DNA of 64,000 bases, taken from Pleurostoma richardsiae (taxonomy: Eukaryota > Ascomycota > Sordariomycetes > Calosphaeriales > Pleurostomataceae). Positions within the stretch are counted from its first letter, which is position 1; each line of letters starts with the position of its first letter. Where the stretch lies: NCBI GenBank assembly GCA_030052745.1, contig JANBVO010000011.1, positions 186,001 through 250,000 of the forward strand, written 5' to 3'. Both the position numbers and the translations under genes were made by a program. Positions 42,301-54,617 of the stretch are shown piece after piece. Under the pieces are notes generated by a model that worked only from the letters and a program-made list of their open reading frames with translations, ran no database searches and was not told the origin of the DNA.

Positions 42301-44291
42301 CAAGGAGTAGTGGATGCAAGTGCCTACCATAGTACACACACAGAGCGGCAACCATCGAGAGCGAAAGCAAGGTACATTTAGCTACCGACGCTACAGACGT
42401 CGCCCACATCCCACACAACCACACTACAGACAAGCGGGCTCCTGGTCGGTCGAGGACGGGGCGGGAGACGGGCGGTGGACTAGCCGGACCTGGACACGCG
42501 GCGGCGATGAGGGACATGAGGGACATGAGGGAAAAGTCCCCAAGGGGGGGTCCCCCTGTCCCACTCCATCATCGATCCATGCTCACCACCACCCACTTTT
42601 CGAACCCTGGAAGCCGTAGGCGTGCGCCGTCGAGTCCTTAAGAGTGAAAAGACCCCCACACTGCCTCGCCCGCTCAGATTCCCTCCCACTTCCCCAGAAA
42701 ACCCTCAGCTTCACAGTTCGCGGGAGTCGAGTCGGACAAGAAAGCCCTGACGTCCGGGGAAACGCTGCTGCGCTGTGCCTTGGCGAATGTGAGACGCCTG
42801 TCGGTATGTACCACTGGTTTCCTTGTGTCATAGCACCCCTGCCCTCCCCCTTCCTGCTCTCTCGTTCTTCCTTGCCTCAGTCCCCAGCGACACGCTTCCG
42901 CAGAGGCGAGCAGCGCTTCCCTCTCGCCCTCTCTCCACTACTGTACGCACCGGGGGTGGGGCCGTTGGACTGGCGCCCGCGGCCCTCGTTCCGCTCCGCG
43001 TCGCAGAAAAAGCTTAAGCCTGCCGCTGTCTGCTCAGGGGATGATGTGATGCTGCTGTCGCCGACTTGCTCTGGCGACGAGGCTTCGTCTCCGGCTGGGG
43101 TCCTCCGGTCCTGCTGGCGCACGCTGCTGCCGGAAAGGCGCGGATTGATCACTGGCATCACCGGTACGAGATGGCCCAGCAGCGCCGCACGGAAGCGCTG
43201 CCTTGGGTATGGTCAGGGCGCGCAGACATGATCAAGTGACTTGGGCCTGCGCAGCCTGCCAGCACCCCTGGCTCCATACCTCCTCTTGGTCCTCCATACA
43301 CTCACTCCCACCAGCATGCACGGGGTCTTAGTCTTGCTCCCTCCCACACGATCACCACACCATGTGCTGTTCCAAATCAGACAAGGAAAAATAGGGTCCC
43401 CGAGGGGGCACAGCTCCTAGCCTTCTTGATTCTGTGAGCTGCTTCTAGTGCTCGCATCGCTCCACTCAACCCGGTCCACCTGCCTGCCTAAGGTGGTCTG
43501 GTAGAAGAAGAAGAAGAAGGTCAATTCCTTGCCGTGCACTTCCCGCCCGCTCCGCTTGGCGACGACCAGAGTTGTGCAGGCCCCTCGCCAATACGACTCT
43601 GCTTCACACACCCCTCTCGTCTACCATGCTCTCCTATGCCTACTGTGTACTTTGCAACTCTTCGATTCTTTTTCCCGCAGTGCTGCCGGCCCTGTCCACC
43701 TAAGCTGATTGATTATCTCTGCAGGACGCTCTGCTTTTGGTTGTTTTTTTCTTTCCTAGCTAAACCCCTCTAAATAAGGGGACCTCTAGGAATCTCCCGC
43801 TCCCGGGCGATCACGTCTCGTTGCGAAAACAAACCCCATCCTCGTGGAAGCCAATCTCAAAATCGTTGCGCAATTTCCACGATCTGACAACCCCGCGGCG
43901 CACCCTGGCCCCCCAAAATCTGCCAGTCATGTTACCGTGACCCTCTTCTCCGATCGACTTGGGAGAGAGGCTGTCAAATACAGGGCTACATACAGTACCT
44001 GGGTCGCCTGTACTGGCGCTGCCAGTCAGAAGATACATACATCACCGACCGCCAGGGTTATCGATGTCCTGCGATCTATTTGTTCGCCCCCAGTTCCCAC
44101 TGCCGTGTAACCGCGCCTTTTAAACTTTCGCATCTGATTTGTCCCCCGTCAGAGCATCGCTGTTCTTTAAAAAAGAGCAGGCGGTGCGCCACGGGCCCCC
44201 CAAGGAAATCTTATTTCCTCCCACTCTCGTGTCACATCAGTCCCACGCAGCTGCACTGGACCGCGGCTCGCGAATCGCCAAATCCAACAAA
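39384..44291. other. 4.9-kb region without a recognisable gene
   Basis: This is the longest gene-free stretch in the window, between the divergent SAP30-like and C2H2 regulator genes. Frames of up to 195 codons occur (for example 39727-40302, 41483-42046, 42644-43231), but they overlap others on both strands and carry no motif or plausible splice partner. The right third (about 42600-44290) is pyrimidine-rich, fitting a long promoter and 5' leader for the regulator at 44292. A CTACCTAGGTAT palindrome lies at 41102-41113. Unspliced non-coding transcripts are possible but cannot be seen from sequence. Confidence 0.45.
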
Positions 44292-47200
44292 ATGGCCTCC
44301 ATCTTAACCGCCCAGCCCACCGACATAAAACCCCCTCTTTCGGTCGCCCGGTCCAAGGGTGCCATGCCACCGACCCAGGAACCGACGCCGCCGCATCACA
44401 TCAAGCAGGAGGAGGAGGCCGAGAGGGGCCGCCCAAGAAGTCGATCCCATCACAAGGATGATGGCTACGATGACGACCAAGGCGAGGACGGCGACGGGGA
44501 TCATGCCAATTCTCCTGACTCCGAGGGCGGCCCCAGTCGCAAACGGCGGAGAAGCCGTAAAGGCCTCGACAAGAAGTTCGAATGTCCGGCCGAGGGTTGC
44601 GGCAAGAGCTACTCGAGAGCAGAGCACCTGTAAGAAGAGATCTGGGACCGACTTTATGCACTTGCGGTGCGACTGACGTGTCTCGCAGTTATCGCCATCA
44701 GTTGAATCACAACCCAAAACAGATATACAAATGCGACTTCCCGGACTGCACCCGGAAGTTCGTGCGGCTGGACCTGTGCAACCGACACAGGGACCGGCAT
44801 ACAGCCAAAGGCTCAGCCCTGCATCGCAAAGACTCGATGATAGGCCAGGTTTCACCCATTGCTGACCAACGGCCTCAGTTCGCCGCCGCTGGGTCGCTGT
44901 CGCCCGAGGTTAATCGACCAGGTACGGGCTACAACAACGGGCGCCCAACTCATATGCCGTATCACACCCCTCAGGATCTCACCCAGAGCCCGTACACACC
45001 TATTACGAACACCCCACCGACCGGCTATCCCAACGGTGTGCACCCAAATGGCATGGACTATATGACCCATGATCCCAGGTATGGGCAGATGCAAGGACAG
45101 CCACCGCCCCACCAGTCTCCGGCTGGCCCGCAGCGTGCTCCGGTCCAGACGAATGTCGCTGCGTACGGTGTCTTATCGCCCGTGTCTACACAGCATGGAT
45201 ACCATAACCAGGCCAACAGCACTCCGCAGCCCTCGTCTGTATACGGACCGCCTCAAAGCTTCCCAGCGTTCAGCCTGCCTCCGTCGGATTTTACTGTCAC
45301 AACTTCTGCTGGGGTCTCCAGAGACGTGGGGCAAGCATACGCGCCGTCGAGCATGGAATATTCGCAACCGAGTTCTCAGCCCGCGGGCGAGATGATGTTG
45401 CTAGATAATATGTCCAACCAGACGATGATACCGGTCTTCGGAACTGATACTGTTCTCAACAAGTCTCCCTATGTTGGAATGCCGGAGGATTTCATGGCAT
45501 ACTTGTTCAATACGCAGACTCCTGATGGCTCTCCGACCCCCGGACAGATAGTCCAGCAACCTTATCCCAAGTAAGACCCTGTCTCTATCGATCTGTACAT
45601 GTACTAGCATTACTAACGGATATCAGCTACGGCGAGTTTGGGACGCAGTACAGTAGCATCCCATACTACGGGGCGGATGCGTCGCAAATGGGCTACTTTC
45701 CCGGAGCGGGGACACAGCAAGTCATGGCTGTCACGAACCTGCTTGATCAGGCTCCCGAGTCCATCTTGTCTGAGGACAAGGCTAATGAGCTCTTCGAGTA
45801 CATAAAGGACAGGTTCTACGAGAACAGGGCCGCGCCAGTCGAACGAAAAGGAGAAGGCATACTGGAGGGAGACCGCAACGATGAGCACATGCTCAGCCGC
45901 AAGATGATGCAGGCCTACATTGGATCATACTGGCTCCACTTCAGCGATCAACTTCCCATTCTTCATCAGCCTACATTTTCTCCGGACAGGACACCGAATC
46001 TCTTGCTGATCGCCATGATGACCATCGGCGCAGCATGTTTGGATAAGACGCATGGCCAGAAGGTTACTACTGCCGGCGCAGAGCTGTCTAATTTCTTGGC
46101 GTCCCACCTGCGATGGGAGATATTCATGGATCCCAACTTCAAGCCGCCTGCGAAGCTGTGGGTTTTCCAGACGCTTCTTCTGCTCGAGATCTACGAGAAG
46201 ATGTACTCAACGAGGGAACTGCACGAGCGAGCGCATATTCACCACGCCACTACAATCACCCTGATGCGAAGGGGCCGGGCGCTGATCGGGAAGTCAGCCA
46301 TTGACTCGCCTCCTAATCCCAGAAGCGATGGCCAAGGCACGAATGGCTCACGACATTCTTCGACCTCCGGTGCAGCACATACCCCAGACGAATGGTGGAA
46401 TCACTGGATCACGAACGAGTCCACAAGACGTGTCGCATTTGCAGCTTTCGTCATCGACTCGATCCATGCGACCATGTTCGGCCACTCGACTGTTATGGTG
46501 GCTCACGAGATGCGGCTGCCTTTGCCATGCGACGAGAAGCTGTGGAAGGCCCAGAGCGGCGCAGAAGTCGGGAGAATCGAAGCAAACATCATGTCCCAGG
46601 GTATCAAGCCCATCTCGTTCCTGGAGGGTCTTAAGCGGACCCTTAGCAACCAGGAAGTGCAGACCAACTCATTTGGGCGTACCGTCTTGATGGCCGGCCT
46701 TCTGAGCGTCAGTTGGCATATGAACCAACGAGATCTCCAGGTCAACTCGCTAGGTGGGGGCATTACCAGCTCGCTCGGTGGGCGCGATAAGTGGCGTGGC
46801 ACTCTGACGAGAGCCTTCGATTCATGGAAAACCAATTTCGACAAGTCGCTCTTGAGAGGCGACCCTTCGAGCGACCCGTACCCCTACGACTCGTCCAACC
46901 GCAGCGAGGACAACATCGTGTTCGAGAGCCGGATTGTCCTCCACCATCTCGCACACATGGCGATGCACGTAGACATTGTCGATCTGCAGATCTTTGCCCG
47001 TGCGAAGCGCCTCCTCGGCCGTGCCATAGGGGCGCAGGACCTGAGCAGCGCACAGCGGCGGATGAAGGACATCTGGGCGCCCTCCGCAAAGGCGCGGGAT
47101 GCCGTGTACTACGCCCTCAAGTTCCTCTGCACCGTGCTGCTAGTTGAGGACACGCGCACGCCGCACTCGAGCGGGTACAGCCCGGCGGAGGAGCCGTACT

Positions 47201-47535
47201 CGGCGCGGGATGACTTCCTCCTCAACCGGCCGTGGGTGCTGTACTTCGCTGCCCTGGTGGTCTGGTGCTACGGGTACGCCCTGGAGGGTCCCTGCCCCAG
47301 CGCGGCGGTACCGTCCTCCCGGGCCGAGCAAGTGGCCAAGACGCGTGAATACTTGATGACGTACGGGGGCGTGGCGTCGCCCGAGGAGCTCAAGATCAAG
47401 AAGGGCGTTAACGACAACAGCGCGTTGCTGCTGGTGCTTAAGGATACGTTTGAGACGACGAGGTGGGAGCTCCTGCACGAGGGAGCTACGCTGCTCAGCA
47501 ACTGCATCCAGCTCAACACGGGCTCGACCATCTAG
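44292..47535 (+). CDS. C2H2 zinc-finger transcription factor with fungal_trans domain (1042 aa)
   Basis: DNA-binding regulator combining two N-terminal C2H2 fingers with a C-terminal fungal-specific TF domain (PF04082), the architecture of Aspergillus AmdX and yeast Klf1/Adr1-like proteins. Exons: 44292-44629, 44689-45570, 45627-47535; GT-AG introns, frame closes. Finger 1 is CPAEGCGKSYSRAEHLYRHQ with its second His three residues on; it is split by intron 1. Finger 2 is CDFPDCTRKFVRLDLCNRHR with its second His two residues on. Both are C-X4-C-X12-H-X3-H. A basic RKRRRSRKG precedes the fingers. A long Pro/Gln/Ser-rich region links to the regulatory domain with SYWLHFSDQLPILHQPTFSP and RRVAFAAFVIDSIHATMFG. 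The start ATG at 44292 is in AAAATGG context; upstream frame lacks ATG. Which member of this family it is cannot be decided here. Confidence 0.92.
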
Positions 47536-49527
47536 GAATGACACTCGCTACATTTTTACGGGTAGAAAGGGCGGCGGCGTGGGCTGGGAGCCGCCTAGGA
47601 TATAGGCTACGGGTTTTTTCGATGTATATTGTTGGAACAACCTATATGGGTGGAAGGGAGCCTTCGTTTTGGCATTGGGATTTGGCTTGGCAAAAGATTC
47701 CCCTTTTTTGTCCTTTTGGTTTTACTTGTTTGGCTGTCTGCGCCGAAAGGCTGTTTATGTTGACCACGAGATATCATCATGCTTGTGGTAACCCCTGTAT
47801 ATCTATCTATCCACCCATCTGTTGTTGTCTATACCCGGCCTATTAGCTACTACCCGACTTTGGTTTTACACTACATAGGATGCATGAAATGATGAAAGAG
47901 ACGACGGAGGAACAAAGAACATCTCTGCCTGCCTACCCATCGACCTGACTTGCTACCTATCGGTACCAAATAACGAAATATTGAAGCATGTGACTTCAAG
48001 ATAGACTGTTGGGCAGCAGGAGGGAGGGGATAGGGGATCGGCACGTCGGGCACCCTCCATCAGGAAGTTTTCTAGAAGGAATGGCCCGCGTGGGGGTTCA
48101 ACCTGGCGGGTTCCACATTCTTCTTCAGGGGTCGAACACGCGCAGATCGGATTGCGTCTCCGCCCCTCTGCGGTGTCGTCTGAGGTCGGGCGTGGGGGGG
48201 CTGCGTATACCTACGTTGCATGTCACGACTGTGGGAAGATATCGTGGCACTCATCGCCTGATGAGGCGTCGCCTAACAGCAGCTGAGCAGGTTAGAGGTG
48301 CTTAAAGTGTGCCAGGGTCCTTGTTCCTGAGCCCAAGCTATCTCGAACGACGGTCCTGGACCATATCTCTTCCCGGGTATGGCGGATATCGGGCGGCCGG
48401 GCGGCAAAGGGTCCAGGAATACTGATCCTATTCTCCGGATGCCGGCTTGGGAACCCCCGGCTCTTCACCTGGTGATCTGATATCGCGACCGCTAGGGGGG
48501 TGCGTTAGATATTTTGTACCCCTAATTTCACCAGTGTTTGTGTTATCGGCACCACGACGTTGTCTACGTGCACCTGACACCTCCCCTAGGCACCTTAGCT
48601 GACAAAACCCGGTCTTGCGCTTCTAGAAAAAGCGCCGTAGTCGGCGGAGACACACGATAGCGCACGGCGATTAGAATAGCTCGTGCCGGAAGAAGCGCTA
48701 AGGAGCGAGCGAGGATCGAGGGGTGAGAGATTATATAAGGAGTCTTAGCAAGGAGGTCAGCATAGACTGACTGCTCCTCCCCTTCGTGACGTCGTGGATC
48801 TCGCTGCGTAGGTAGGTATAGTCAACTTGACACGATGTTTCTATGTGTCTCGTCACGATGCTGCTACTTAGGTAAGGTACCTATCTATCTTTCCAGAGTG
48901 TCTTCAAACTGCGGCATTGGCGTAATGAGGGATTGTTGAGAAGTTGAAGTCCGAAACCCGACAAATCAGATAAATCAGTCCCTGCCAGCTGGCGGAGTTA
49001 GCCATAAAGTCCTAGAGCTTAACGTGCGAGAATGCGGGGAGAGCGCTGTGTGTCGGACTCCGGTGCTGAGGTACGGGTCAGCAGCAGGGTACGGAGTACC
49101 TGATAGAGCATTTAGACGTCCGGAGAGTACATTGAAGGCACCCCACCATTATCGGACTTATCGCCCTGACGGCTCCATCTGTCACAGCGTGCGGCGAATG
49201 GGGACCCTGCCGGCCCGCGATGTCGTTGAGCACGAGGGCCGCATTAAATCCGATATCGTCATCCGTTAGCAGTCAACTAGGGTTGACCGGGCGGTCTCGA
49301 TAACGCCTTCGCCGCGGCTGTCTTTGCTGCTGTGACTGTGACTGCACAGCTACTCTCTCCAACTGCCTCCTCTACCTGCTCTGCCTCGTCTATTGTGTGA
49401 TCTCCCGGCTCATCTCGGCTGCGATCCGTCTTGCGCTTCTCTCGTGCTCCCACAGCTTCCCGGCCGAGACGGCCCGGACAGCAAGCCGCCAGGCCGGTTA
49501 GCCTCGCATCTTATCTCGCCGGCGACG
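47536..49527. other. Intergenic region between two plus-strand genes, no gene recognised
   Basis: About 2 kb. A TATATAAG box-like word lies near 48733, but no open frame with family resemblance follows it and the next ATG of a recognised gene is 790 bp away. TAGGTA-type words recur at 48810-48885. A short or non-coding transcript is possible. Confidence 0.45.
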
Positions 49528-51458
49528 ATGGTTCTCCTGACGCAGCTTCCGCCGGAGATCCTCCATCACGTCCTCAGCTATGTAGCGCCTGAGGACCTGG
49601 CCAGGCTCGCCTACGTCTGCCGCGACATCTACTACTTCGTGACCGCCAATAGCGCTCTGCACCAGGCCATATATCTAAACTCTCTTGTAAGTCCGTCTCT
49701 TTCGGCTCCGAAGGACGATAAACAGAGCTGACCCGTGTCAAGGATGATCCTCCCACCAGAGACCTCAACTGGGTCCAGGAGCTGCAGGATCTCGTCAAGC
49801 TGAAGCGTATATGCGCCAGCAAGGACCCAGACAAGGCAAGCACGGCAAAATCGCATCCTCCACCATCCCTTGTTCTCACTCACTTGACGCTTACCCCTGC
49901 GAAGGAGTCGCACCTGGGCTTCGTCCACGACACCGTCACCCGGCTGCTGAAGCACGCCGCCCACTCCGGCGCCCGCAGCTTCCCGTCGCTGACCTACCCG
50001 CGCTCGCGCAACGCCCAGCTGCTGACCGAGGCCTTCGACCGCCTCGACAACCGCCACGCCTTCTTCTGCAACTCCACCCTGTTCGAGCGCGCCCGCGGCT
50101 CCTTCAAGTCCATCTACCACCGGCCCCTCGCCCGCAAGCTGACCCCGGAGGCGCGCCAGCAGAGCGCCAAGCTGCACTGCCTGTACGGCATGGCCGTGCT
50201 GAGCCACGGCCGCACGCGCTCCTCGCGCATGTACCCCTTCGCGTGCTCCAAGGTCTACGACATGCGCGAGTACACGCCGCTGACGCGCTGGGGCCCCTTC
50301 GCCGACGACGGCACCGACAGCGTCGACTGGGAGAAGGTCGAGGCCATCCTGATCGTGCTGAGGGCCAATATCCGCTCCAAGGGCCTCGACAACTTCCCCA
50401 TCTTCACCAACTTCTGGAACACCCCCTTCCCCGGGTCGTGGCCCAACAGCTACCTCCCGCTGCCGCTGGTCCGCGAGATCTCCGCCCTGGACGCGCAGGA
50501 TCCCTATGACGTGGCGGGGACTTGGCTTCGGGTACAGAGCTCCCAGGCCATATTTCTCAGCTGGAGAGGTTGCGGTTTGCTAACGGGTGCGTCTAGGTGG
50601 TCTGCTTCCTGGACTACAACGACTTCTTCAACTACAACTTCCCCGGATCGGACGAGCCGCCGCCGGACGTGCCTCGCCCGGCGCTGGACGTCGGCGAGGC
50701 CACCCGTCTCATCCTGATGAAGATTCATGTGACCCGTATCGAGGCGCCGGAGCCGGATGACGGGCAAGAGCTGCCCGTGGTCTACTTTGAGGGGTTCTCG
50801 CGGTCGCTGGACGGCTCGTGGGACGAGAATGCGAACTCGGACCTCAGAGGTGAAGCAGGCGTTCTTCTGACAGGGCGTTTCAATGGCTGATGATCTCCCA
50901 GGAACCGCTCGCCTGACCCGGGAAGGTGAGGTCAGGTGGACCACCTTCTCCATATTCGGTGGGCAGGAGCGCTGGCGCAGCGAGGGCATCCAGCTTGGTG
51001 GCATCCGGTCGACCACCGTCGTCGGGAACTGGTTCGACAAGTAGGCCATCCTTCTACTGTTGGACGGTGCCAAGGCGTCTTGGAGACTGATAGATATTTG
51101 ACAGGGACTACGATCCAGCTGGACCCTGCGGGCCGACGGCGTTCTGGAAGATCAGCGACCGGGAGCCCAAAAGCGACGACAAGCAGGTGCTCCTCAACGA
51201 TTTCCTTCCCATTGTCGACGGGTACGAAGATGAGTTCGACGATGACAACGGCGACGGTGACGAGGATGTGCTTCCGCAGTACCTTGACTTCGAGTTCTTC
51301 CAGGTGGGTGACTGAGTTTACGCATAAGGCTGTTCGATGATCCTGCTTGTGTATAGCGGACATGTGGCATATAAGTGGTTTTCTTTTTTTCTAATGCGCT
51401 CTAATTTACATTCATCTAGTCCATCGAGATAGAGGAGGAAGAGGAGGAATACCTCTGA
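49528..51458 (+). CDS. F-box protein (502 aa), seven exons
   Basis: Probable SCF ubiquitin-ligase adaptor. Exons: 49528-49686, 49743-49835, 49905-50531, 50597-50849, 50902-51040, 51105-51303, 51420-51458; total closes in frame. The N-terminal F-box reads LTQLPPEILHHVLSYVAPED then LARLAYVCRDIYYF. The middle contains HLGFVHDTVTRLL and long conserved-looking stretches (NFPIFTNFWNTPFPGSWPNS) without a recognised repeat. A segment with FSRSLDGSWDENANSDLRGT and TFSIFGGQERWRSEGIQLGG resembles the C-terminal domain of fungal F-box proteins with a beta-rich fold. The protein ends in an acidic tail (SIEIEEEEEEYL). The second intron (49836-49904) starts with GC (AAG|GCAAGC), is 69 nt, and has no in-frame stop, so a 525-aa retained form is possible. 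The stop is 44 bp from the convergent thioesterase stop. Confidence 0.85.
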
Positions 51459-51501
51459 ATCAGGGTGTCCTCGCGTCTACGGTCTACCTAGTACCTACAC
51501 T

Positions 51502-52169
51502 TTACAACTTCCCAGGCGGCGGGTCAGTATTAAACTTGCCGTGCTCGCAGGTAGCCATGACGGCCCCTCCCCCGCCACCTTCCCCGTCCCCTTCCCTCCT
51601 GATCGTCCCCTTGAGGCTGCACAGCCTCCTCCCCAGGTGCACGACCTCGCACTCGACGCGCACCGTCTCGCCGCAGGGCACGGGCCGCAGGTACGTGACG
51701 GCCAGTGTGCGGCTGACGCCCAGGAAGGCCCAGAAGCCGGGGCGGCACACCAGGGCCAGGGGCAGGCTGGTGCAGTAGTCGAAGAGGGTCGCGGCGCAGC
51801 CGCCGTGCAGGTTGCCCAGCCGGTTGCAGTGCTGGGGCTGCACGGTGAAGGCGAAGGCTAGGGAGGGGTGCGGGCCCGAGGGGGAGGCGGAGAGGAGGGT
51901 GAGGTGCGGGAGGAGGGCGCTCATCCAGTCCTTTATTGCGGGGGGAGGCCGTATGTCAGAGGGGTTGTCCTGGTGTTGATAAGGGTTTGGGGGTTTTGTT
52001 GGAGGGGACTTACATGGGAGTCGGGGTTGTTCTTGTCGTGCAGCGCGCCAGAGTCGAGCCAGAGCCGGACGCGGTCCTCGGGCGTTGCGCTGAGGAGGCG
52101 GCTCATGAAGTCTTCGGACATGCTGTTACCCTCCGCCGTGGTCGCTTCTGCGGTCTTCTTCTCCGCCAT
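51502..52169 (-). CDS. Hotdog-fold acyl-CoA thioesterase, ACOT13/PaaI-like (194 aa)
   Basis: Hydrolyses acyl-CoA thioesters. Two exons: 52169-52014 and 51930-51502; GT-AG intron, frame closes. The start ATG is at 52169 (MAEKKTAEATTAEGNSMSED). The hotdog signature NRLGNLHGGCAATLFDYC carries the HGG turn and the catalytic acidic residue of ACOT13-type enzymes, followed by VSRTLAVTYLRPVPCGETVR. The C-terminus ends PPPGKL, one residue away from a PTS1-type tripeptide (SKL consensus), so peroxisomal import is doubtful but not excluded. It is divergent from PEX12 with 560 bp between start codons and tail to tail with the F-box gene. Confidence 0.9.
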
Positions 52170-52729
52170 TGTAGCGTTTCTGAGGGATCAGATATAGGTG
52201 CAGAGGTGGTGTTTTTGGAGGTTGGGTTGGCTGCGATGCTTTTATATCCTCTTTTGCATTTGCCGCATACCAGACACGGTGGTGAATCGATGTGTTATGA
52301 GATCTTCATGTCTCTTGTGAGCTGACGGATCCAACGCGACGACAGCGAAATGGCTTTTGGATGAGTTGGAGCTTCATGTCGAGCACATCACTAGTTTCCA
52401 TGGGCGGGCACCCTCTTTATTACTTAGGTCGATCATTTGGCATCCGTCTCCGACGGCGGGGTCCAGCTGCCGGCCCGTGAATGTGACGCTGTGAATTAGT
52501 GACTCGGGTGTTGGAGCTTTAGACGGCCCTGGCTGTGCCTCGGCATCTCGGCCTGTCTGACTGACGCAGGAGGCAACGCCGTCAATTCAATCACCACCAG
52601 CAAAAACTCCATCCCAACTTCCCACTCATACAACGACAATAACAACAGCAGTATTCAAACTCACCCACGCATTAAACCCAAACGGGGCGAGCTCCCTCGT
52701 GCGCTCCCTCTGCAGCCGCACACTACAAG
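52170..52729. promoter_or_regulatory. Divergent promoter between thioesterase and PEX12
   Basis: 560 bp between two divergent start codons. No TATA box is evident. Shared regulation, for example by fatty-acid regulators, is plausible, but I did not identify a clear CCTCGG/CCGAGG-type site. Confidence 0.4.
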
Positions 52730-54064
52730 ATGGAGTTCGTCACCGCCCTCCGGGCCAGCGAGGCCTTCGACGACGCGAAGCCCTCCCTCTTCGAGCTCCT
52801 CTCCGAGCAGCAGCTCTCCTCCCTGCTGCCGCCCACCCTGCGCTACCTGCTCACCCTCGCCACGGAGCGGCACCCGCGCTACCTCCTGCGGGCCCTCAAC
52901 TCCTTCGACGAGATCTACGCCCTCGCCATGCTGCTCGTCGAGCGCCACCACCTGCGCACCCGCGGGGGGTCCTTCACCGAGCACTTCTACGGCCTCAAGC
53001 GCGAGCGCGTGCCCGCCGTCCCCGCCATCCCCCGCGCCTCCTCCGCCGCGCCCGCCCTCGCCTCCGCCGCCCTGCGGCTCTCCGACGCCGACGTCTGGCG
53101 CGCCCTCGCCGTGCTGGTCGGCGCGCCCTACCTCAAGCGCAAGCTCGAGGAGGCCCACGAGCGCGACGCGCCCCGCGCCCTGCTGGGCGCCGCGTACGAC
53201 CGGCTCCCGGCGCGGCCGTCGCTGCGCGACCGCGCCGCCCACTTCTGGCGCTGGCTGCTGCGCCGCGTGTACCCGGGCCTCAGCGCGGCGTGGGGGCTCG
53301 CGGCGCTGGCGTTCCAGATGGCGTACCTGTTCGGCGGCAGCGGGTACCACGGCCCGCTGGGGTGGATGGTGGGCCAGCGGGTGCGGCGCATGACGGGGGC
53401 GGACTACGCGGCGATCGAGGCGGCGGCGGAGGCGGGAAAGAAGGCGAGGGCGGGCGGCCTGGCGGGGACGGCGCTGTCGCCGCGGGGCGTGGCGGGCAGG
53501 GCGCTCGGCAGCCTGTCGGTGCTGCTGCCCGTGAGCATCTTCGCGCTCAAGTTCCTCGAGTGGTGGCACGCGTCCGACTTCGCGCGGCAGCTGTCGCGGC
53601 GGGCGGCCGAGAGCCTGGACCTGCCGCCGCCGGTGGTCAGCGGGCTGGGGGAGGCGGCGGAGAGGAAGAGGAAGGCCGCGGCTGGGGATGAGAAGGAGAC
53701 CGCTGGAGAGGGAGGCGAGGAGGAGGGGAATGACAAGGATGAGGAGGGCGTGGACGAGTACACCCTCGTGGAGCGGGCGCCCGTCGCGACGCCCTCGCTG
53801 CTGCCGATCCTGACGGTCCCGGCGCCGGCGGACTCGGCTCTGTGCCCGATCTGCGGGGACGAGATCGCCACTGCCACGGCGTGCCAGACCGGCGTGGTGT
53901 ACTGCTACGTCTGCATCCACAAATGGGTGGGCGGGACCCATCCGAAGCAGGAGGAGTTCATGGCCGGTCGGGCCGGGAAGTGGGAGAGCGGCGAGGGGCG
54001 GTGTGCCGTCACGGGCCGGAGGGTGCTTGGCGGGACGGAGGGCCTAAGGCGGATCATGGTATGA
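52730..54064 (+). CDS. Peroxin Pex12, RING-type peroxisomal import ligase subunit (444 aa)
   Basis: Integral peroxisomal membrane protein that, with Pex2 and Pex10, forms the ubiquitin ligase recycling the import receptor Pex5. It is a single exon. The N-terminal Pex2/Pex12 domain begins [20 protein letters not shown] and [20 protein letters not shown], with hydrophobic segments around [20 protein letters not shown] and [17 protein letters not shown]. The C-terminal degenerate RING reads [17 protein letters not shown] then [11 protein letters not shown], lacking some zinc ligands as Pex12 RINGs do. An acidic low-complexity insert ([19 protein letters not shown]) lies before the RING. Codon third positions are strongly G/C. 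Confidence 0.95.
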   Translation: MEFVTALRASEAFDDAKPSLFELLSEQQLSSLLPPTLRYLLTLATERHPRYLLRALNSFDEIYALAMLLVERHHLRTRGGSFTEHFYGLKRERVPAVPAIPRASSAAPALASAALRLSDADVWRALAVLVGAPYLKRKLEEAHERDAPRALLGAAYDRLPARPSLRDRAAHFWRWLLRRVYPGLSAAWGLAALAFQMAYLFGGSGYHGPLGWMVGQRVRRMTGADYAAIEAAAEAGKKARAGGLAGTALSPRGVAGRALGSLSVLLPVSIFALKFLEWWHASDFARQLSRRAAESLDLPPPVVSGLGEAAERKRKAAAGDEKETAGEGGEEEGNDKDEEGVDEYTLVERAPVATPSLLPILTVPAPADSALCPICGDEIATATACQTGVVYCYVCIHKWVGGTHPKQEEFMAGRAGKWESGEGRCAVTGRRVLGGTEGLRRIMV

Positions 54065-54617
54065 TCACTCACGAAAAAAGGTATATAAAAGAGACATTCG
54101 TGGAGAGGATTGTATTATGCACAGCGTCTGGCGTTCGGGGATGGGATACGAATAGCAGCAATGGCATCGGGGTCTTCTTCTGTACATCACTATGGTTCGC
54201 CCACCCTATGGCAATGTAGCAAGACTCATTATCCACCATACATCCAAACTGGTCATCACAAAATCATGAATTATGCAATATAGAAGCAAAGCCAAACTGC
54301 TTCAACCCGAAATCTCATTGCATGCCTCTCCCTCGTAAAAGATGCCGCCATGCTGTGTGCCCCTATCCTAAACGCCGTCGCCTGACCCCATTGCAAGTCC
54401 AGTTCCCGAGCCTCCCAGAGACCTGATGCAATCATTAAGCATTCCGTTATGCATCTCCCAAGCAGCAAACATGTCCAAATGCTCTCATCAAACAGCCTCC
54501 CTTATCGTGCGTGATATATACCTTTCCTTCCCTGCTGTCGTAGGTGCTCTTCCATCCTCGAAAACATTCGCTTTGAGCCTCCGTCAGAATGGTTCTCCAA
54601 ACTTAGAATCTTCTCCC
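54065..54617. other. Intergenic region between convergent PEX12 and Rab genes
   Basis: 553 bp between stops that face each other, likely the 3' UTRs. No gene is recognised. Confidence 0.5.

Noticed and set aside
48729-48737. TATATAAG box in the 47.5-49.5 kb gap
   Set aside because: No coding frame follows it and it is too far from the F-box gene start to be assigned as that gene's TATA element.
52661-53941. 426-codon minus-strand frame opposite PEX12
   Set aside because: It is an antisense shadow created by the very GC-rich third positions of PEX12; it has repeated Arg/Ala/Gly composition and no domain.
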